Source of the DNA: Lentisphaerae bacterium GWF2_50_93
GTDB taxonomy: Bacteria; Verrucomicrobiota; Lentisphaeria; Victivallales; GWF2-50-93
Assembly: GCA_001804815.1 (NCBI GenBank)
Contig: MHBI01000012.1
Span: 1-64,000 of the forward strand
Reading direction: 5' to 3'
Length of the DNA stretch: 64,000 nt
Positions 25,608 through 33,392 of the stretch are shown in pieces. Under the pieces are notes generated by a model, which ran no database searches, was not told the origin of the DNA, and saw only the letters and a program-made list of their open reading frames with translations. The translations under genes and the position numbers were made by a program. Each line of letters starts with the position of its first letter. The first letter of the stretch is position 1.

Positions 25608-26561
25608 ATGATTGTAACAACGGCACAACTGTTTAAGGCGGCCTACGGCAAGTACGCCATCGGCGCCTACAACATCAACAATCTGGAACAGACCATGGGT
25701 CTTTTCCGCGGCTGCCTCGACTCGCAGGCGCCGTTCATCATCCAGATTTCAAAGGGCGCACGCGACTACACCAACAAGCTCATGCTCGAAGGCATCATCC
25801 GTTCAGCTGAGAAAGTATTCCCGGAAGCAGTCTTCGCGGTACATCTCGACCACGGCGACGAAGCCACATGCATCGACTGTATCAACAGCGGTTTCTACAG
25901 CTCTGTCATGATCGACGCCAGCCATGATCCCCTGAAGGAAAACGCCGCTGCCACACGCAGGGTCGTAGACCTCGCCCACAAAAAGGGCATCTCAGTCGAA
26001 GCGGAACTCGGACAGCTCGGCGGCGTTGAAGAACACGTCCAGGTGGACGAGGCGAACGCCAAGCTTACCAATCCCGCTGAAGCCCAGGAATTCGTGAAGC
26101 TTTCCGGCTGCGACAGCCTCGCATGCGCCATCGGCACAAGCCACGGGGCGTTCAAGTTCACAGGCTCACAGGGACTTCATTTCGACGTACTCGAAAAGAT
26201 CCAGAAGCTCCTCCCCGACTTCCCGCTAGTAATGCACGGATCCAGCTCGGTTCCGCAGGAGGAAGTCGAGAGGATCAACAAGGCCGGCGGAAAAATCAGC
26301 GGTGCAAAGGGCGTAGACGAGAACCAGTTCGCGAAAGCCGCAAAGCTCGGCGTGACCAAGATCAACATCGACACCGACGGACGTCTCGTCTGGACACGCG
26401 TCCACCGCGAATACTTCCGCGACAACGCCGAGAAATTCGATCTCCGTCCTCCGGGTAAGATCTTCATGGCGGAATATGCCAAGTTCATCGCCCACAAGAA
26501 CGGGAAACTCGGTTCAGCGGGAACCCTTCCTGAAGTGAAGAAGGCCCTGGGAATCAAGTAG
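25608..26561 (+). CDS. fba: Class II fructose-bisphosphate aldolase
   Basis: 317 residues. AVHLDHGDE carries catalytic Asp and the first zinc His; EAELGQLGGVEE, the second His in IGTSHGAF, and PLVMHGSSSVP with the third His follow. INIDTDGRL is the phosphate-binding end. Cleaves or forms fructose-1,6-bisphosphate in glycolysis and gluconeogenesis; tagatose-bisphosphate cannot be excluded. GGAGGAAGG before the ATG predicts strong expression. Codon use is biased toward C-ending codons, as expected for an abundant enzyme. A clear terminator follows. Confidence 0.95.
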   Translation: MIVTTAQLFKAAYGKYAIGAYNINNLEQTMGLFRGCLDSQAPFIIQISKGARDYTNKLMLEGIIRSAEKVFPEAVFAVHLDHGDEATCIDCINSGFYSSVMIDASHDPLKENAAATRRVVDLAHKKGISVEAELGQLGGVEEHVQVDEANAKLTNPAEAQEFVKLSGCDSLACAIGTSHGAFKFTGSQGLHFDVLEKIQKLLPDFPLVMHGSSSVPQEEVERINKAGGKISGAKGVDENQFAKAAKLGVTKINIDTDGRLVWTRVHREYFRDNAEKFDLRPPGKIFMAEYAKFIAHKNGKLGSAGTLPEVKKALGIK

Positions 26562-26642
26562 GAATGAATCGGCGAAACGGCGATTGGGTGAACCGGCGAT
26601 AAATATTGTTGTTCAACCCAGTTACCGATTTTAGGATGATCA

Positions 26643-26680
26643 AAATCCCGGCTGCGAAATCCGCAGCCGGGATTTTTTTA
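26643..26680 (+). terminator. Intrinsic terminator after fba
   Basis: AATCCCGGCTGCG-aaat-CCGCAGCCGGGATT then a run of T. Long GC-rich stem with few mismatches. Confidence 0.9.
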
Positions 26681-26737
26681 TTTGGAGCTATTCCCTAAGA
26701 ATCCATCTTGTTTTACTTTTTATGGATTGTATTTTTG

Positions 26738-26811
26738 TTGGTAGTTAACGCAATTTTGCGTGTTCTTTTGAATATATAATTAACAGCCAATAATGGCTTA
26801 ACTACAAACAA
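26738..26811. repeat. Left REP pair of the RAYT locus
   Basis: Two palindromes: GTTAACGCAATTTTGCGTG (from 26744) and CAGCCAATAATGGCTTAACTACAAAC (26784-26809). The whole block is the inverse of the block right of the transposase gene (27454-27525). Confidence 0.8.
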
Positions 26812-26850
26812 TAAACTAGAACTCACCCAAACTCTGAAAAACTTTTACTT

Positions 26851-27444
26851 ATGTATAATTACCGTAAAATGACTCAAGAGCAGAAGAAAGATGTCGTAAG
26901 AACAAGAAAGATTAACAGACTCCCCCTCCATCAACCTTTTCATCATATGGATGGGATAACAAAAACATACCTGATCACATCAGCCAACTACGAGCACAAC
27001 CATATAATGGCGAATGAATCAAGACGTAATGAATTCCAAGAAAAGATTTTTTCACTATGCAAAAAAACTAGTACTGAAATTCACTGCTGGTGTATTTTAA
27101 GCAATCACTATCATCTTCTTATAAAGACCGAACTACAGCAATTCTCGAATTCATTATCCAAGCTTCATTGGGGAACATCCTTTCAATGGAACAAAGAAGA
27201 TTCAACACCGGGAAGAAAAGTCTGGCATAGTTTTTCTGATAGGGTTATAAGAAACGAATCACATTTCTGGGCAACAGTCAACTATATCAATTCAAATCCA
27301 GTAAAACATGGATATGTAAAGAAGGCAGATCAATGGAGCTGTTCCAGCATTCATGACTATCTCGTAAACTTTGGAAGAGAAAAGCTGATTGAAATATGGA
27401 ACAATCATCCTCTTGATGATTATGGGAAAGGATGGGATTGGTAG
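26851..27444 (+). CDS. REP-associated tyrosine transposase (RAYT, Y1 family)
   Basis: 197 residues. YLITSANYEHNHIM and CWCILSNHYHLLIKT contain the HUH histidine pair (H-Y-H), and FWATVNYINSNPVKHGYV contains the nucleophilic tyrosine helix; both are characteristic of RAYT/IS200-like transposases. The RAYT C-terminal signature is seen as AD-x-W-x-x-S-S. These enzymes nick and join single-stranded REP hairpins. The gene sits alone between mirror-image REP pairs, and related hairpins ending in a TTGACTACGAAC-type tail occur elsewhere in this window. Intact. Confidence 0.9.
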   Translation: MYNYRKMTQEQKKDVVRTRKINRLPLHQPFHHMDGITKTYLITSANYEHNHIMANESRRNEFQEKIFSLCKKTSTEIHCWCILSNHYHLLIKTELQQFSNSLSKLHWGTSFQWNKEDSTPGRKVWHSFSDRVIRNESHFWATVNYINSNPVKHGYVKKADQWSCSSIHDYLVNFGREKLIEIWNNHPLDDYGKGWDW

Positions 27445-27453
27445 TTATATTGC

Positions 27454-27525
27454 TTGTACTCAAGCCATTATTGGCTGTCATCTCGCAAGATAAACACACA
27501 CGCAATATTGCGTTAACTACGAACA
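27454..27525. repeat. Right REP pair of the RAYT locus
   Basis: AAGCCATTATTGGCTGTC (27462-27479) and ACACGCAATATTGCGTTAAC and its tail CTACGAAC (to 27524). Inverse of the left block. Together they make an approximately 790-bp unit, 26738-27525. Confidence 0.8.
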
Positions 27526-27568
27526 AGAGCTGTATCATTCAACAGGTAGTCTTCTAATGATATGCCAC

Positions 27569-28939
27569 TCAGGAAATAATCTTCCCGGTCTCTTCTGCGA
27601 GTTTCGCAGCCAGGTCTTCGGCGGTCTTCTCGGACTTCGCTTCGGCGGTAATCCTTATGACAGGTTCGGTGTTTGAAGGCCTGACGAGCACCCAGCGGTC
27701 ATCCCAGTCGATGCGGATGCCGTCGCTGGTGTTCGGTTTCTGTGCGGCATATTTTTCGCGGAGTTCGCGGATTACCTTCTGGGAGGCGCGCGAGCCGGAA
27801 GTGGCGATCTTCCTGTTGACTGTGAAATATTTCGGCAGGGATTTCACGATGGCATCGATGCTCTCATTCCGTGACGCCATCATTTCCAGAATGAGCGCCA
27901 TCCCGGTAAAACTGTCGCGGCAATGGTGGACGACGGGCCAGATGACCCCGCCGCTCCCGCCCTCGCCTCCGACGATCGCCTTTTTAGCTATCATCTCGGA
28001 AGTGACATTTATTTCGCCTATTTTCGAATACGAAATTGTCGAACCGGCAGCTGTGACAACATCTTCAGCCGCCTTGGTGGTGGCGAGATTCACAACCACA
28101 TTTCCGTGCTTCTTCGTCTTTTCCAGGACATGTGAGATCGCCAGGACAAGGGTAAGCTGTTCTCCAAGCGCTTCACCCTTGGTATTCAGGAGGACAAGCC
28201 TGTCGGCATCGGGATCCTGCGCAAATCCTATGTCGAATGTCCCTTCCCTCACAAGTTTGCTGAGCGCCCCGAGATTTTTCGCTACCGGCTCAGGAGGTCT
28301 TTCAAAACCATTTTCAATGTCGGTGAATATCGCTGTAACCTCGCATCCAAGATCTTCCAGGAAGCTCTTCGCATAGGGTGCGCCTGCGCCGTTGCAGCAG
28401 TCGATCGCGACCTTGAACTTGGACTTGCGGACAAGCTCGACATCGATCTGGCTGAATATCTTGTCCTTGTGTATGCCAAACGGGTTTTCCGCGACATGGG
28501 CGTTCCTGTATTCGCTCTCGGCTACATAATTGGTGTATGGCTGGTTATAGATGTCGAGAAGCTCGTCCGCCTCGTTGTGGTTCAGGAATATTCCTGATGA
28601 ATTGACGAATTTCAGGGCATTCCACTCCTCTGGATTATGGCTGGCGCTGATGATTATTCCTCCGTTTGCCCGGAGTTTGACGACAGCCATCTGGAGGGTC
28701 GGAGTTGGCACGACGCCAAGTATGACCGGCTGGCATCCCACCGACAGGAGTCCGGAGACCACGGCGTTCTCGAACATTGTGCCGGTAGGCCTGGTATCGC
28801 GTGCGACAAGCACACGCCCTGCCCCGACATATTCGCCGAAGGACGCTGCGAAATACGCAACAAGCGAAGGAGTCAGGGATTCCCCGACGACTCCACGGAC
28901 GCCGCTCACGCTGATTTTAAGGCTTGTCGACATCTTCAT
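27569..28939 (-). CDS. Phosphohexomutase (phosphoglucosamine/phosphomannomutase family), active form
   Basis: 456 residues, all four family signatures intact: IIISASHNPEEWNALKF with phosphoserine Ser100, metal site D242-P-D-A-D-R247, sugar-recognition GGEGGSGGVIW, and phosphate-binding VRPSNTEPVIRI. Interconverts 1- and 6-phosphohexoses. GlmM-like enzymes make glucosamine-1-phosphate for cell wall; specificity is not certain, as GlmM and archaeal-type phosphomannomutases look alike. GGAG lies upstream of the ATG at 28939. An inactive-looking paralogue lies upstream, separated by a REP pair. Confidence 0.9.
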   Translation of the reverse strand: MKMSTSLKISVSGVRGVVGESLTPSLVAYFAASFGEYVGAGRVLVARDTRPTGTMFENAVVSGLLSVGCQPVILGVVPTPTLQMAVVKLRANGGIIISASHNPEEWNALKFVNSSGIFLNHNEADELLDIYNQPYTNYVAESEYRNAHVAENPFGIHKDKIFSQIDVELVRKSKFKVAIDCCNGAGAPYAKSFLEDLGCEVTAIFTDIENGFERPPEPVAKNLGALSKLVREGTFDIGFAQDPDADRLVLLNTKGEALGEQLTLVLAISHVLEKTKKHGNVVVNLATTKAAEDVVTAAGSTISYSKIGEINVTSEMIAKKAIVGGEGGSGGVIWPVVHHCRDSFTGMALILEMMASRNESIDAIVKSLPKYFTVNRKIATSGSRASQKVIRELREKYAAQKPNTSDGIRIDWDDRWVLVRPSNTEPVIRITAEAKSEKTAEDLAAKLAEETGKIIS

Positions 28940-28995
28940 TTAAAAATTTTCTCCGAAAATTTTTATCAAGGAACAAAATCATCCATACTTAAGAA

Positions 28996-29074
28996 CAGCC
29001 CTTGCGGGCTTGACTACCAACGAATTCAGAATCTGTGTATTCTTGTTTTGTTCGTAGTCAATGCCGCAAGGCAT
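28996..29074. repeat. Inverted REP pair
   Basis: CAGCCCTTGCGGGCTTGACTACCAAC at 28996-29021, written here for orientation as hairpin GCCCttgcGGGC plus tail TTGACTACCAAC, and its inverse-oriented partner GTTCGTAGTCAATGCCGCAAGG at 29050-29071. The same TTGACTAC(G/C)AAC tail is seen at the RAYT locus and at 32090-32115. The following 29095-29145 holds low-complexity ATTGGACATT/ATTGGATATT motifs like those at 17640-17700. Confidence 0.75.
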
Positions 29075-29144
29075 GTTCTTCATTTTTTATTTTACTTCGT
29101 TATTGGACATTCCTTGTTCGATATTGGATATTCAATTTTTCTTT

Positions 29145-30503
29145 TCATCCCACGAGCCTTTCCAGAAGGCTCCTTACCTGGAGGGCCTTTTCTTCGGCCT
29201 CCTCTTTTGTGCGCCACTCTACTATCATTCTTATAATCGGCTCTGTCATGGCGGCGCGCAGATGCACCCATCCGTCATGCCAGTCGAAGCGGAATCCATC
29301 GTGCTCCGTAAGCTTCGCGCCATGGAACTGGCTCTTCAGATTTCTCAAAAGAGTATAGGCATGCGATGACTGGCATTGTACCTTCCTCTTGATGATATGG
29401 TATCTTGGAATCGAGCCCGCGAGTTCGGAGGAACGCGCATTCCGCACTGCCATGGATTCAAGGATGATCCCCATGGTGAGATAGCTGTCGAATGCCGGGA
29501 TTGAATCCCTGAGCGCAACGCTGCCACTGCCGTCGCCTGCGAGTTTCGCATCGAGCTCCAGCATGTCGTCGATGACAGGAGCCTGCCCCACTTTAGTCTT
29601 CTCGACTTTTCCCTTGTAGCTGGCGACGACATCATCGAGGGTCCTTGTCGTGCACCAGTTTGTGACGACAGTGCACGGTTCCTCGTTCTTAAGGAGTACG
29701 TGCGACGCCACGAGCGGGAATGTGTATTCCTCGGAGAGCGTCTCACCTGTATCGGTGGTGATGGCGGTCCTGCTCATGTCGCTGTTGAATACGAACCCGA
29801 TGTCGGCCTTGAGATGGCTCATGAACGATTTGACCTGGAAGCTGCTTCTCGGACGCGGCTCCGGATCATGCGGAAGGATGCCTGTTGGAGTGTCGTTGAG
29901 CGGGATCAGTTCGATACCGAGGCGTTCGGCGAACCCCCTGGCGAGGCATGAACCCGAGCCTCCGCAGAAATCTGCAATTACCTTGAACTTGCGGGATGAA
30001 ATCAGGTTGGTGTCGATCAGGGCGCAGATCCTGTCGAGATATTTGTCATGGGCCTTCTCGGGCATGAATTCAACTTTCCCCATCTTGTTCCAGACGCAGT
30101 TCCTGAAATGTCCGTTGTGATAGACGTCGAGGAGCTCCTGCATTCTTGTGTTATTGAGATAGGCTCCATTTTCGCCGATGGGAACGATGGCATTCCATTC
30201 TGCTGGATGGTGTCCGGCACCGATCAGAAGTCCGCCGTCGGCCTTCAGGAACGGGACCAGGAACTGCAGGAACGGCGCGGAGCAGAGTCCGGCGTCGATG
30301 ATCTTGCAGCCACAGCTCTGGAGGGCTGAAATCACGGCGATATGGATCATCGGCGATGAATTCCGGCTGTCGCGCCCGATGACGACCTTCCCGCCTTCGA
30401 CATACGTGCCGAACGCGGACGCGAAGTTGATGATGAGCGTCGGCGTCAGCGCCGACCCCACCTTGCCTCTTATACCCGCGGATCCTAGCCTTAATGACTG
30501 CAT
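29145..30503 (-). CDS. Phosphohexomutase paralogue without catalytic residues
   Basis: 452 residues, same fold and length as the gene at 27569-28939. Each active block is altered: LLIGAGHHPAEWNAI has Gly97 where the phosphoserine should be; the metal site reads N240-S-D-M-S-R245 instead of D-P-D-A-D-R; EGGSGG is reduced to AGDGSGSVA; the phosphate loop reads RAAMTEPIIRM. The reading frame is fully open over 1.36 kb and the protein keeps normal hydrophobic patterning, so it is maintained rather than decaying. It is best read as a pseudoenzyme, perhaps a regulator or subunit of the active mutase. No strong ribosome-binding site. Confidence 0.85.
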   Translation of the reverse strand: MQSLRLGSAGIRGKVGSALTPTLIINFASAFGTYVEGGKVVIGRDSRNSSPMIHIAVISALQSCGCKIIDAGLCSAPFLQFLVPFLKADGGLLIGAGHHPAEWNAIVPIGENGAYLNNTRMQELLDVYHNGHFRNCVWNKMGKVEFMPEKAHDKYLDRICALIDTNLISSRKFKVIADFCGGSGSCLARGFAERLGIELIPLNDTPTGILPHDPEPRPRSSFQVKSFMSHLKADIGFVFNSDMSRTAITTDTGETLSEEYTFPLVASHVLLKNEEPCTVVTNWCTTRTLDDVVASYKGKVEKTKVGQAPVIDDMLELDAKLAGDGSGSVALRDSIPAFDSYLTMGIILESMAVRNARSSELAGSIPRYHIIKRKVQCQSSHAYTLLRNLKSQFHGAKLTEHDGFRFDWHDGWVHLRAAMTEPIIRMIVEWRTKEEAEEKALQVRSLLERLVG

Positions 30504-30629
30504 ATGCGAACATTCTTTCTATTTATCATGAATTTACGCCGGATTTTCTGTTTTGCAAAATTGATTATCTGCTAATGACTAATGGGGGCTTGTGGTTTGC
30601 AATAAACTAATTCCATTATAATTTATATC

Positions 30630-30860
30630 ATGAAAAGAATTAGTTATCCCATAGAGGAAGAACTGCTCAACTGGTATTCCCTGACCCCAAAAGAAAGATG
30701 GGAAGAAAGCCGGAAACTGTGGGATTTTTACATTTCAATGGGAGGTTCCCTTGATCCCGAACCCGATACACAAAGTCCTTTCCACGCTGCGTTTGAGAAA
30801 AGTAAAACATCTTCTCATGGGCGGTCAGGCATGCGTGTTCTACGGCGCAGCGGAGTTTAG
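30630..30860 (+). CDS. Small protein of an overlapping nucleotidyltransferase pair
   Basis: 76 residues. Contains LTPKERWEESRKLWDFYISMGGSLDPEPDTQSPF and ends HGRSGMRVLRRSGV; from memory such small proteins with an HGRxGxRVLRRSGV ending occur directly before nucleotidyltransferase-like genes. Its last 110 bases overlap the next gene in another frame. The site before the ATG at 30630 is weak. Possibly the antitoxin-like member of the pair; unproven. Confidence 0.55.
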   Translation: MKRISYPIEEELLNWYSLTPKERWEESRKLWDFYISMGGSLDPEPDTQSPFHAAFEKSKTSSHGRSGMRVLRRSGV

Positions 30861-31503
30861 CAGAGACACAGACATAGTAGTACTCGCCGGGAAAGCGAAT
30901 CTTGACCTTATATCCCTGGCCATGGATGACTTATCCGCAGAAGTCATCGCCGTTCCCCAATTCAAGGCTGAGTTTTTGAAGAAAGGGCATGCCGTCCACT
31001 TCAGATGCAACCATCCAGACGCCTTGGGGATGAGAGTCGATATAATGTCAGTAATGCGGAACGTAGAACCTTTTGATGAACTCTGGAAAAGAAGAACTTC
31101 CATAAAGACGGAAGAAGGCACTTACGATTTAATATCCCTTCCCGATCTTGTCAATGCAAAGAAAACGCAATGTGACAAGGACTGGCCTATGATAAGAAGA
31201 CTCGTCGAGGCAAACTATTTTGAAAATAAAAACGCTCCGGACCGAAGCCATGTGGATTTCTGGCTGCGCGAGCTCAGGACTCCCGAACTCCTTGTAGAAG
31301 TTTCTGTCAACCATAATAAACAGGCCGCTGGCCTCATAAAGGCAAGACATCTGCTGGAATACGCCATTTCCTCCTCCATCAAGGAGATTGAAAAGGCATT
31401 GTTAAAGGAAGAACTTGCAGAGCGTGAAAAGGACAGGAAATATTGGGAACCTCTGAAAAAAGAGCTTGAAAAGCTCAGACGGGGAAATTCTTCTTCCATA
31501 TGA
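30751..31503 (+). CDS. Nucleotidyltransferase-fold protein, possible toxin
   Basis: 250 residues. LLMGGQACVFYGAAEFSRDTDIVV is the nucleotidyltransferase signature (G-G...then D-T-D), with a third acidic residue in GMRVDIMS. Similar domains occur in AbiEii/MenT-type toxins and in uncharacterised two-gene loci. Start is TTG at 30751, five bases after GGGAGG, inside the upstream gene, which implies coupling. C-terminal helical tail (IKEIEKALLKEELAEREKDR) may contact the partner. Three bases separate its stop from the convergent RelE gene. Confidence 0.68.
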   Translation: MIPNPIHKVLSTLRLRKVKHLLMGGQACVFYGAAEFSRDTDIVVLAGKANLDLISLAMDDLSAEVIAVPQFKAEFLKKGHAVHFRCNHPDALGMRVDIMSVMRNVEPFDELWKRRTSIKTEEGTYDLISLPDLVNAKKTQCDKDWPMIRRLVEANYFENKNAPDRSHVDFWLRELRTPELLVEVSVNHNKQAAGLIKARHLLEYAISSSIKEIEKALLKEELAEREKDRKYWEPLKKELEKLRRGNSSSI

Positions 31504-31505
31504 AT

Positions 31506-31763
31506 TCAATCCCCATAGTGAGTTTTAGCACGGTGGATGAAAACAACCTTGTTTTTCTCGTCAACAGTATAAACAATTCTGTCTTTGAATGTCAGCCTGA
31601 ACGAATAAAAGCCATCAAGGTCTCCGACAAGCTTTTTCCCTGAATACGGATTCTGCCCAATGGTATTGACGCAGATTTCCCTGAGCTTGGTCTTTAGCTT
31701 GGGTGTAAGCTTGTCAACATCCTTGGCAGCTGTCTTTGTGAAGCGGATTTCGTAACTGCTCAC
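31506..31763 (-). CDS. RelE/ParE-family toxin
   Basis: 85 residues. YEIRFTKTAAKDVDKLTPKL, NPYSGKKLVGDLDGFYSFRL-type core and DRIVYTVDEKNKVVFIHRAKTHYGD at the end match the YoeB/RelE/Txe group. RelE-type toxins cut mRNA at the ribosome. GTG start overlaps the antitoxin stop by four bases (GTGA). Confidence 0.9.
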   Translation of the reverse strand: MSSYEIRFTKTAAKDVDKLTPKLKTKLREICVNTIGQNPYSGKKLVGDLDGFYSFRLTFKDRIVYTVDEKNKVVFIHRAKTHYGD

Positions 31764-32020
31764 TTATTGGCTCCAAGGACTTGATCAATTGAAAAAGTCT
31801 CGCCTTTCTTCATTTCCTGTATGGATTTCTTTATGCTTTCCTTGAATCCCGGGGTGGACATCAGTTCCAGTGTCTCAAGAAGAGATTCATAATCATCTCC
31901 AGACATGAGCACGGCCGTTCCGGCACGATGCTGGATGCGATATGTCTTATGTCCGTTCGCGGCGCCTTTGACAAGGTCGAAAAAACCTTTTCTTGCGACT
32001 GTCGCAGATAATGTGGTCAT
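31760..32020 (-). CDS. Phd/YefM-family antitoxin
   Basis: 86 residues. TTLSATVARKGFFDLVKGAANG at the N-terminus and VLMSGDDYESLLETLELMS in the middle are typical. The C-terminal half (KKGETFSIDQVLGA) should bind the toxin. First gene of the pair, autoregulation expected at 32021-32060. Confidence 0.9.
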   Translation of the reverse strand: MTTLSATVARKGFFDLVKGAANGHKTYRIQHRAGTAVLMSGDDYESLLETLELMSTPGFKESIKKSIQEMKKGETFSIDQVLGANK

Positions 32021-32089
32021 AGTTAATTGCTCCTATATGTACGTCTTAATGTACGTTAATCCGGAGAAAAACAAATGCAAGCTAATACA

Positions 32090-32147
32090 CAGCCAAAAAT
32101 GGCTTGACTACGAACGAGTTGCCCCGAGCACATAGTGTCTCGGGGCG
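32090..32147. repeat. REP hairpin with TTGACTACGAAC tail and adjacent hairpin
   Basis: CAGCCAAAAATGGCTTGACT followed by ACGAAC at 32090-32115, a member of the family at the RAYT locus. A second hairpin GCCCCGAGCA...TGTCTCGGGGC lies at 32121-32147. Confidence 0.75.
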
Positions 32148-32184
32148 CTCAGGTCATATATAATTTTCCTTCTGCGAAGGAAAA

Positions 32185-32895
32185 TTATTTCAGTTCCTCG
32201 CCGACGGCTTTTAGCATCGTCTGTGCGACGAGTTTGTTGCCGGCCGCGTTGAGATGGACCCTGTCGCCTGTGAGGATGCCTTTTTCCTTGTCTTCGGGAT
32301 TGTTCGCCGTTATGTAGTCCTGGAAAGCCTTGCGGAGATCGCAGAGCTGGGTCTTGGTGTCGGCGGCGACCTTGCGGCTGATCTCGCTGTACTCGTCGAG
32401 CATGGCGTCGAGCTTGTTCGCTCCAGCCTTCTTCTCGCCGATCACGGTAGGCGTGCAGAGGATCACACGTGCGCCGGCAGCGTTGATCTTTGTAATGAGC
32501 TCTTTAAGGCCGGCTTCATATTTCTCCTTTGAAGTCCCGTGCCCTTTTTCACTGTGCCAGACATCGTTGATGCCGATGTATATATAGACGATAGTGGGCT
32601 TTTTGGCGATGACGTCCTTGTCGATGCGCGCCTGGAGATTGGGTACCTTGTGCCCGCTGATCCCGGCATTGACGGTGGTCAGGGCGAAATCAGGATGGGC
32701 GGCCTGAGCTGCCTTAGTATAAAGGGTAATATATCCGTTGGCTCCGCTTCCACCCTGGGTGATTGAATCGCCGAAGAAGACGATGTTGTCGCCTTTGACC
32801 AGGGGCTTGACGGCATCGTCGGCTGCAAAGCACAGTGTGCCTGCGGCAAGCACAAAGCATGCGATCATTGATTTTGACAGGCGGGATAAGTTCAT
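32185..32895 (-). CDS. Secreted SGNH/GDSL hydrolase
   Basis: 236 residues with signal peptide (MIACFVLAAGTLCFAAD). Block I FFGDSITQGG with the serine, block II NAGISGHKVPNL, block III YIGINDVW, block V DRVHLNAAGNK with Asp-x-x-His. Likely an esterase acting on acetylated sugars. AAGGAGG before the ATG at 32895. Confidence 0.92.
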   Translation of the reverse strand: MNLSRLSKSMIACFVLAAGTLCFAADDAVKPLVKGDNIVFFGDSITQGGSGANGYITLYTKAAQAAHPDFALTTVNAGISGHKVPNLQARIDKDVIAKKPTIVYIYIGINDVWHSEKGHGTSKEKYEAGLKELITKINAAGARVILCTPTVIGEKKAGANKLDAMLDEYSEISRKVAADTKTQLCDLRKAFQDYITANNPEDKEKGILTGDRVHLNAAGNKLVAQTMLKAVGEELK

Positions 32896-33033
32896 CTGGA
32901 CCTCCTTAAAGTGAGCAGGTTAATATTTTCAGGAACTCCTAAAATAGCATTCATGAGAGGCAATTTCAAAATTGCTTTTAAAAGGAGCGCAGGTCTCCAG
33001 ACCGGCGCTTATGCCGACCTGGGGGTTTACCCG

Positions 33034-33195
33034 CCTGAGGAGCCTGTCGGACTTAAGGTTTTCGCTTGTAGCCTGTCGCGCCGTAGCGAAGGCGGATAGC
33101 TCGTGTTCGAGCGTTCTTAACGGAATCTCAAAATACTGAAGAACGCGCAAACATGCGCTACGAACGAATTCAGCTATTCCTGAACTCATTTCTAA
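33034..33195. repeat. Long dispersed intergenic repeat, copy A
   Basis: About 160 bp with GAGGAGCCTGTCGGACTTAAGG, TCTTAACGGAATCTCAA, GCGCAAACATGCGCTACGAAC and ATTCAGCTATTCCTGAACTC. Copy B at 40988-41140 has the same blocks in the same order. The GCGCAAACATGCGC hairpin with its TACGAAC tail is a REP-like unit inside it. Confidence 0.75.
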
Positions 33196-33202
33196 ATCCA
33201 AA

Positions 33203-33258
33203 AGGTAGGGACGCCTCGCCGAGGCGTCCACGGCGCTCTCGGCGAGAGCGCCCTACCT
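33203..33258. repeat. Composite palindromic element (AGGTAGGG...CCCTACCT)
   Basis: AGGTAGGGA, palindrome GACGCCTCGCCGAGGCGTC (33210-33228), palindrome GGCGCTCTCGGCGAGAGCGC (33232-33252), CCCTACCT. Close relative of 25492-25555. Confidence 0.8.
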
Positions 33259-33392
33259 GAATTCATCGCATGCAATAGAAACTGACGTGTTACAAACTGG
33301 CATACTTCTAATAAAACAAATATTCAGACCTTATTGGATTTATATGGTTTTGAATTTAAATTACGCTAATGATAAACAGGGGGAACGCATCT

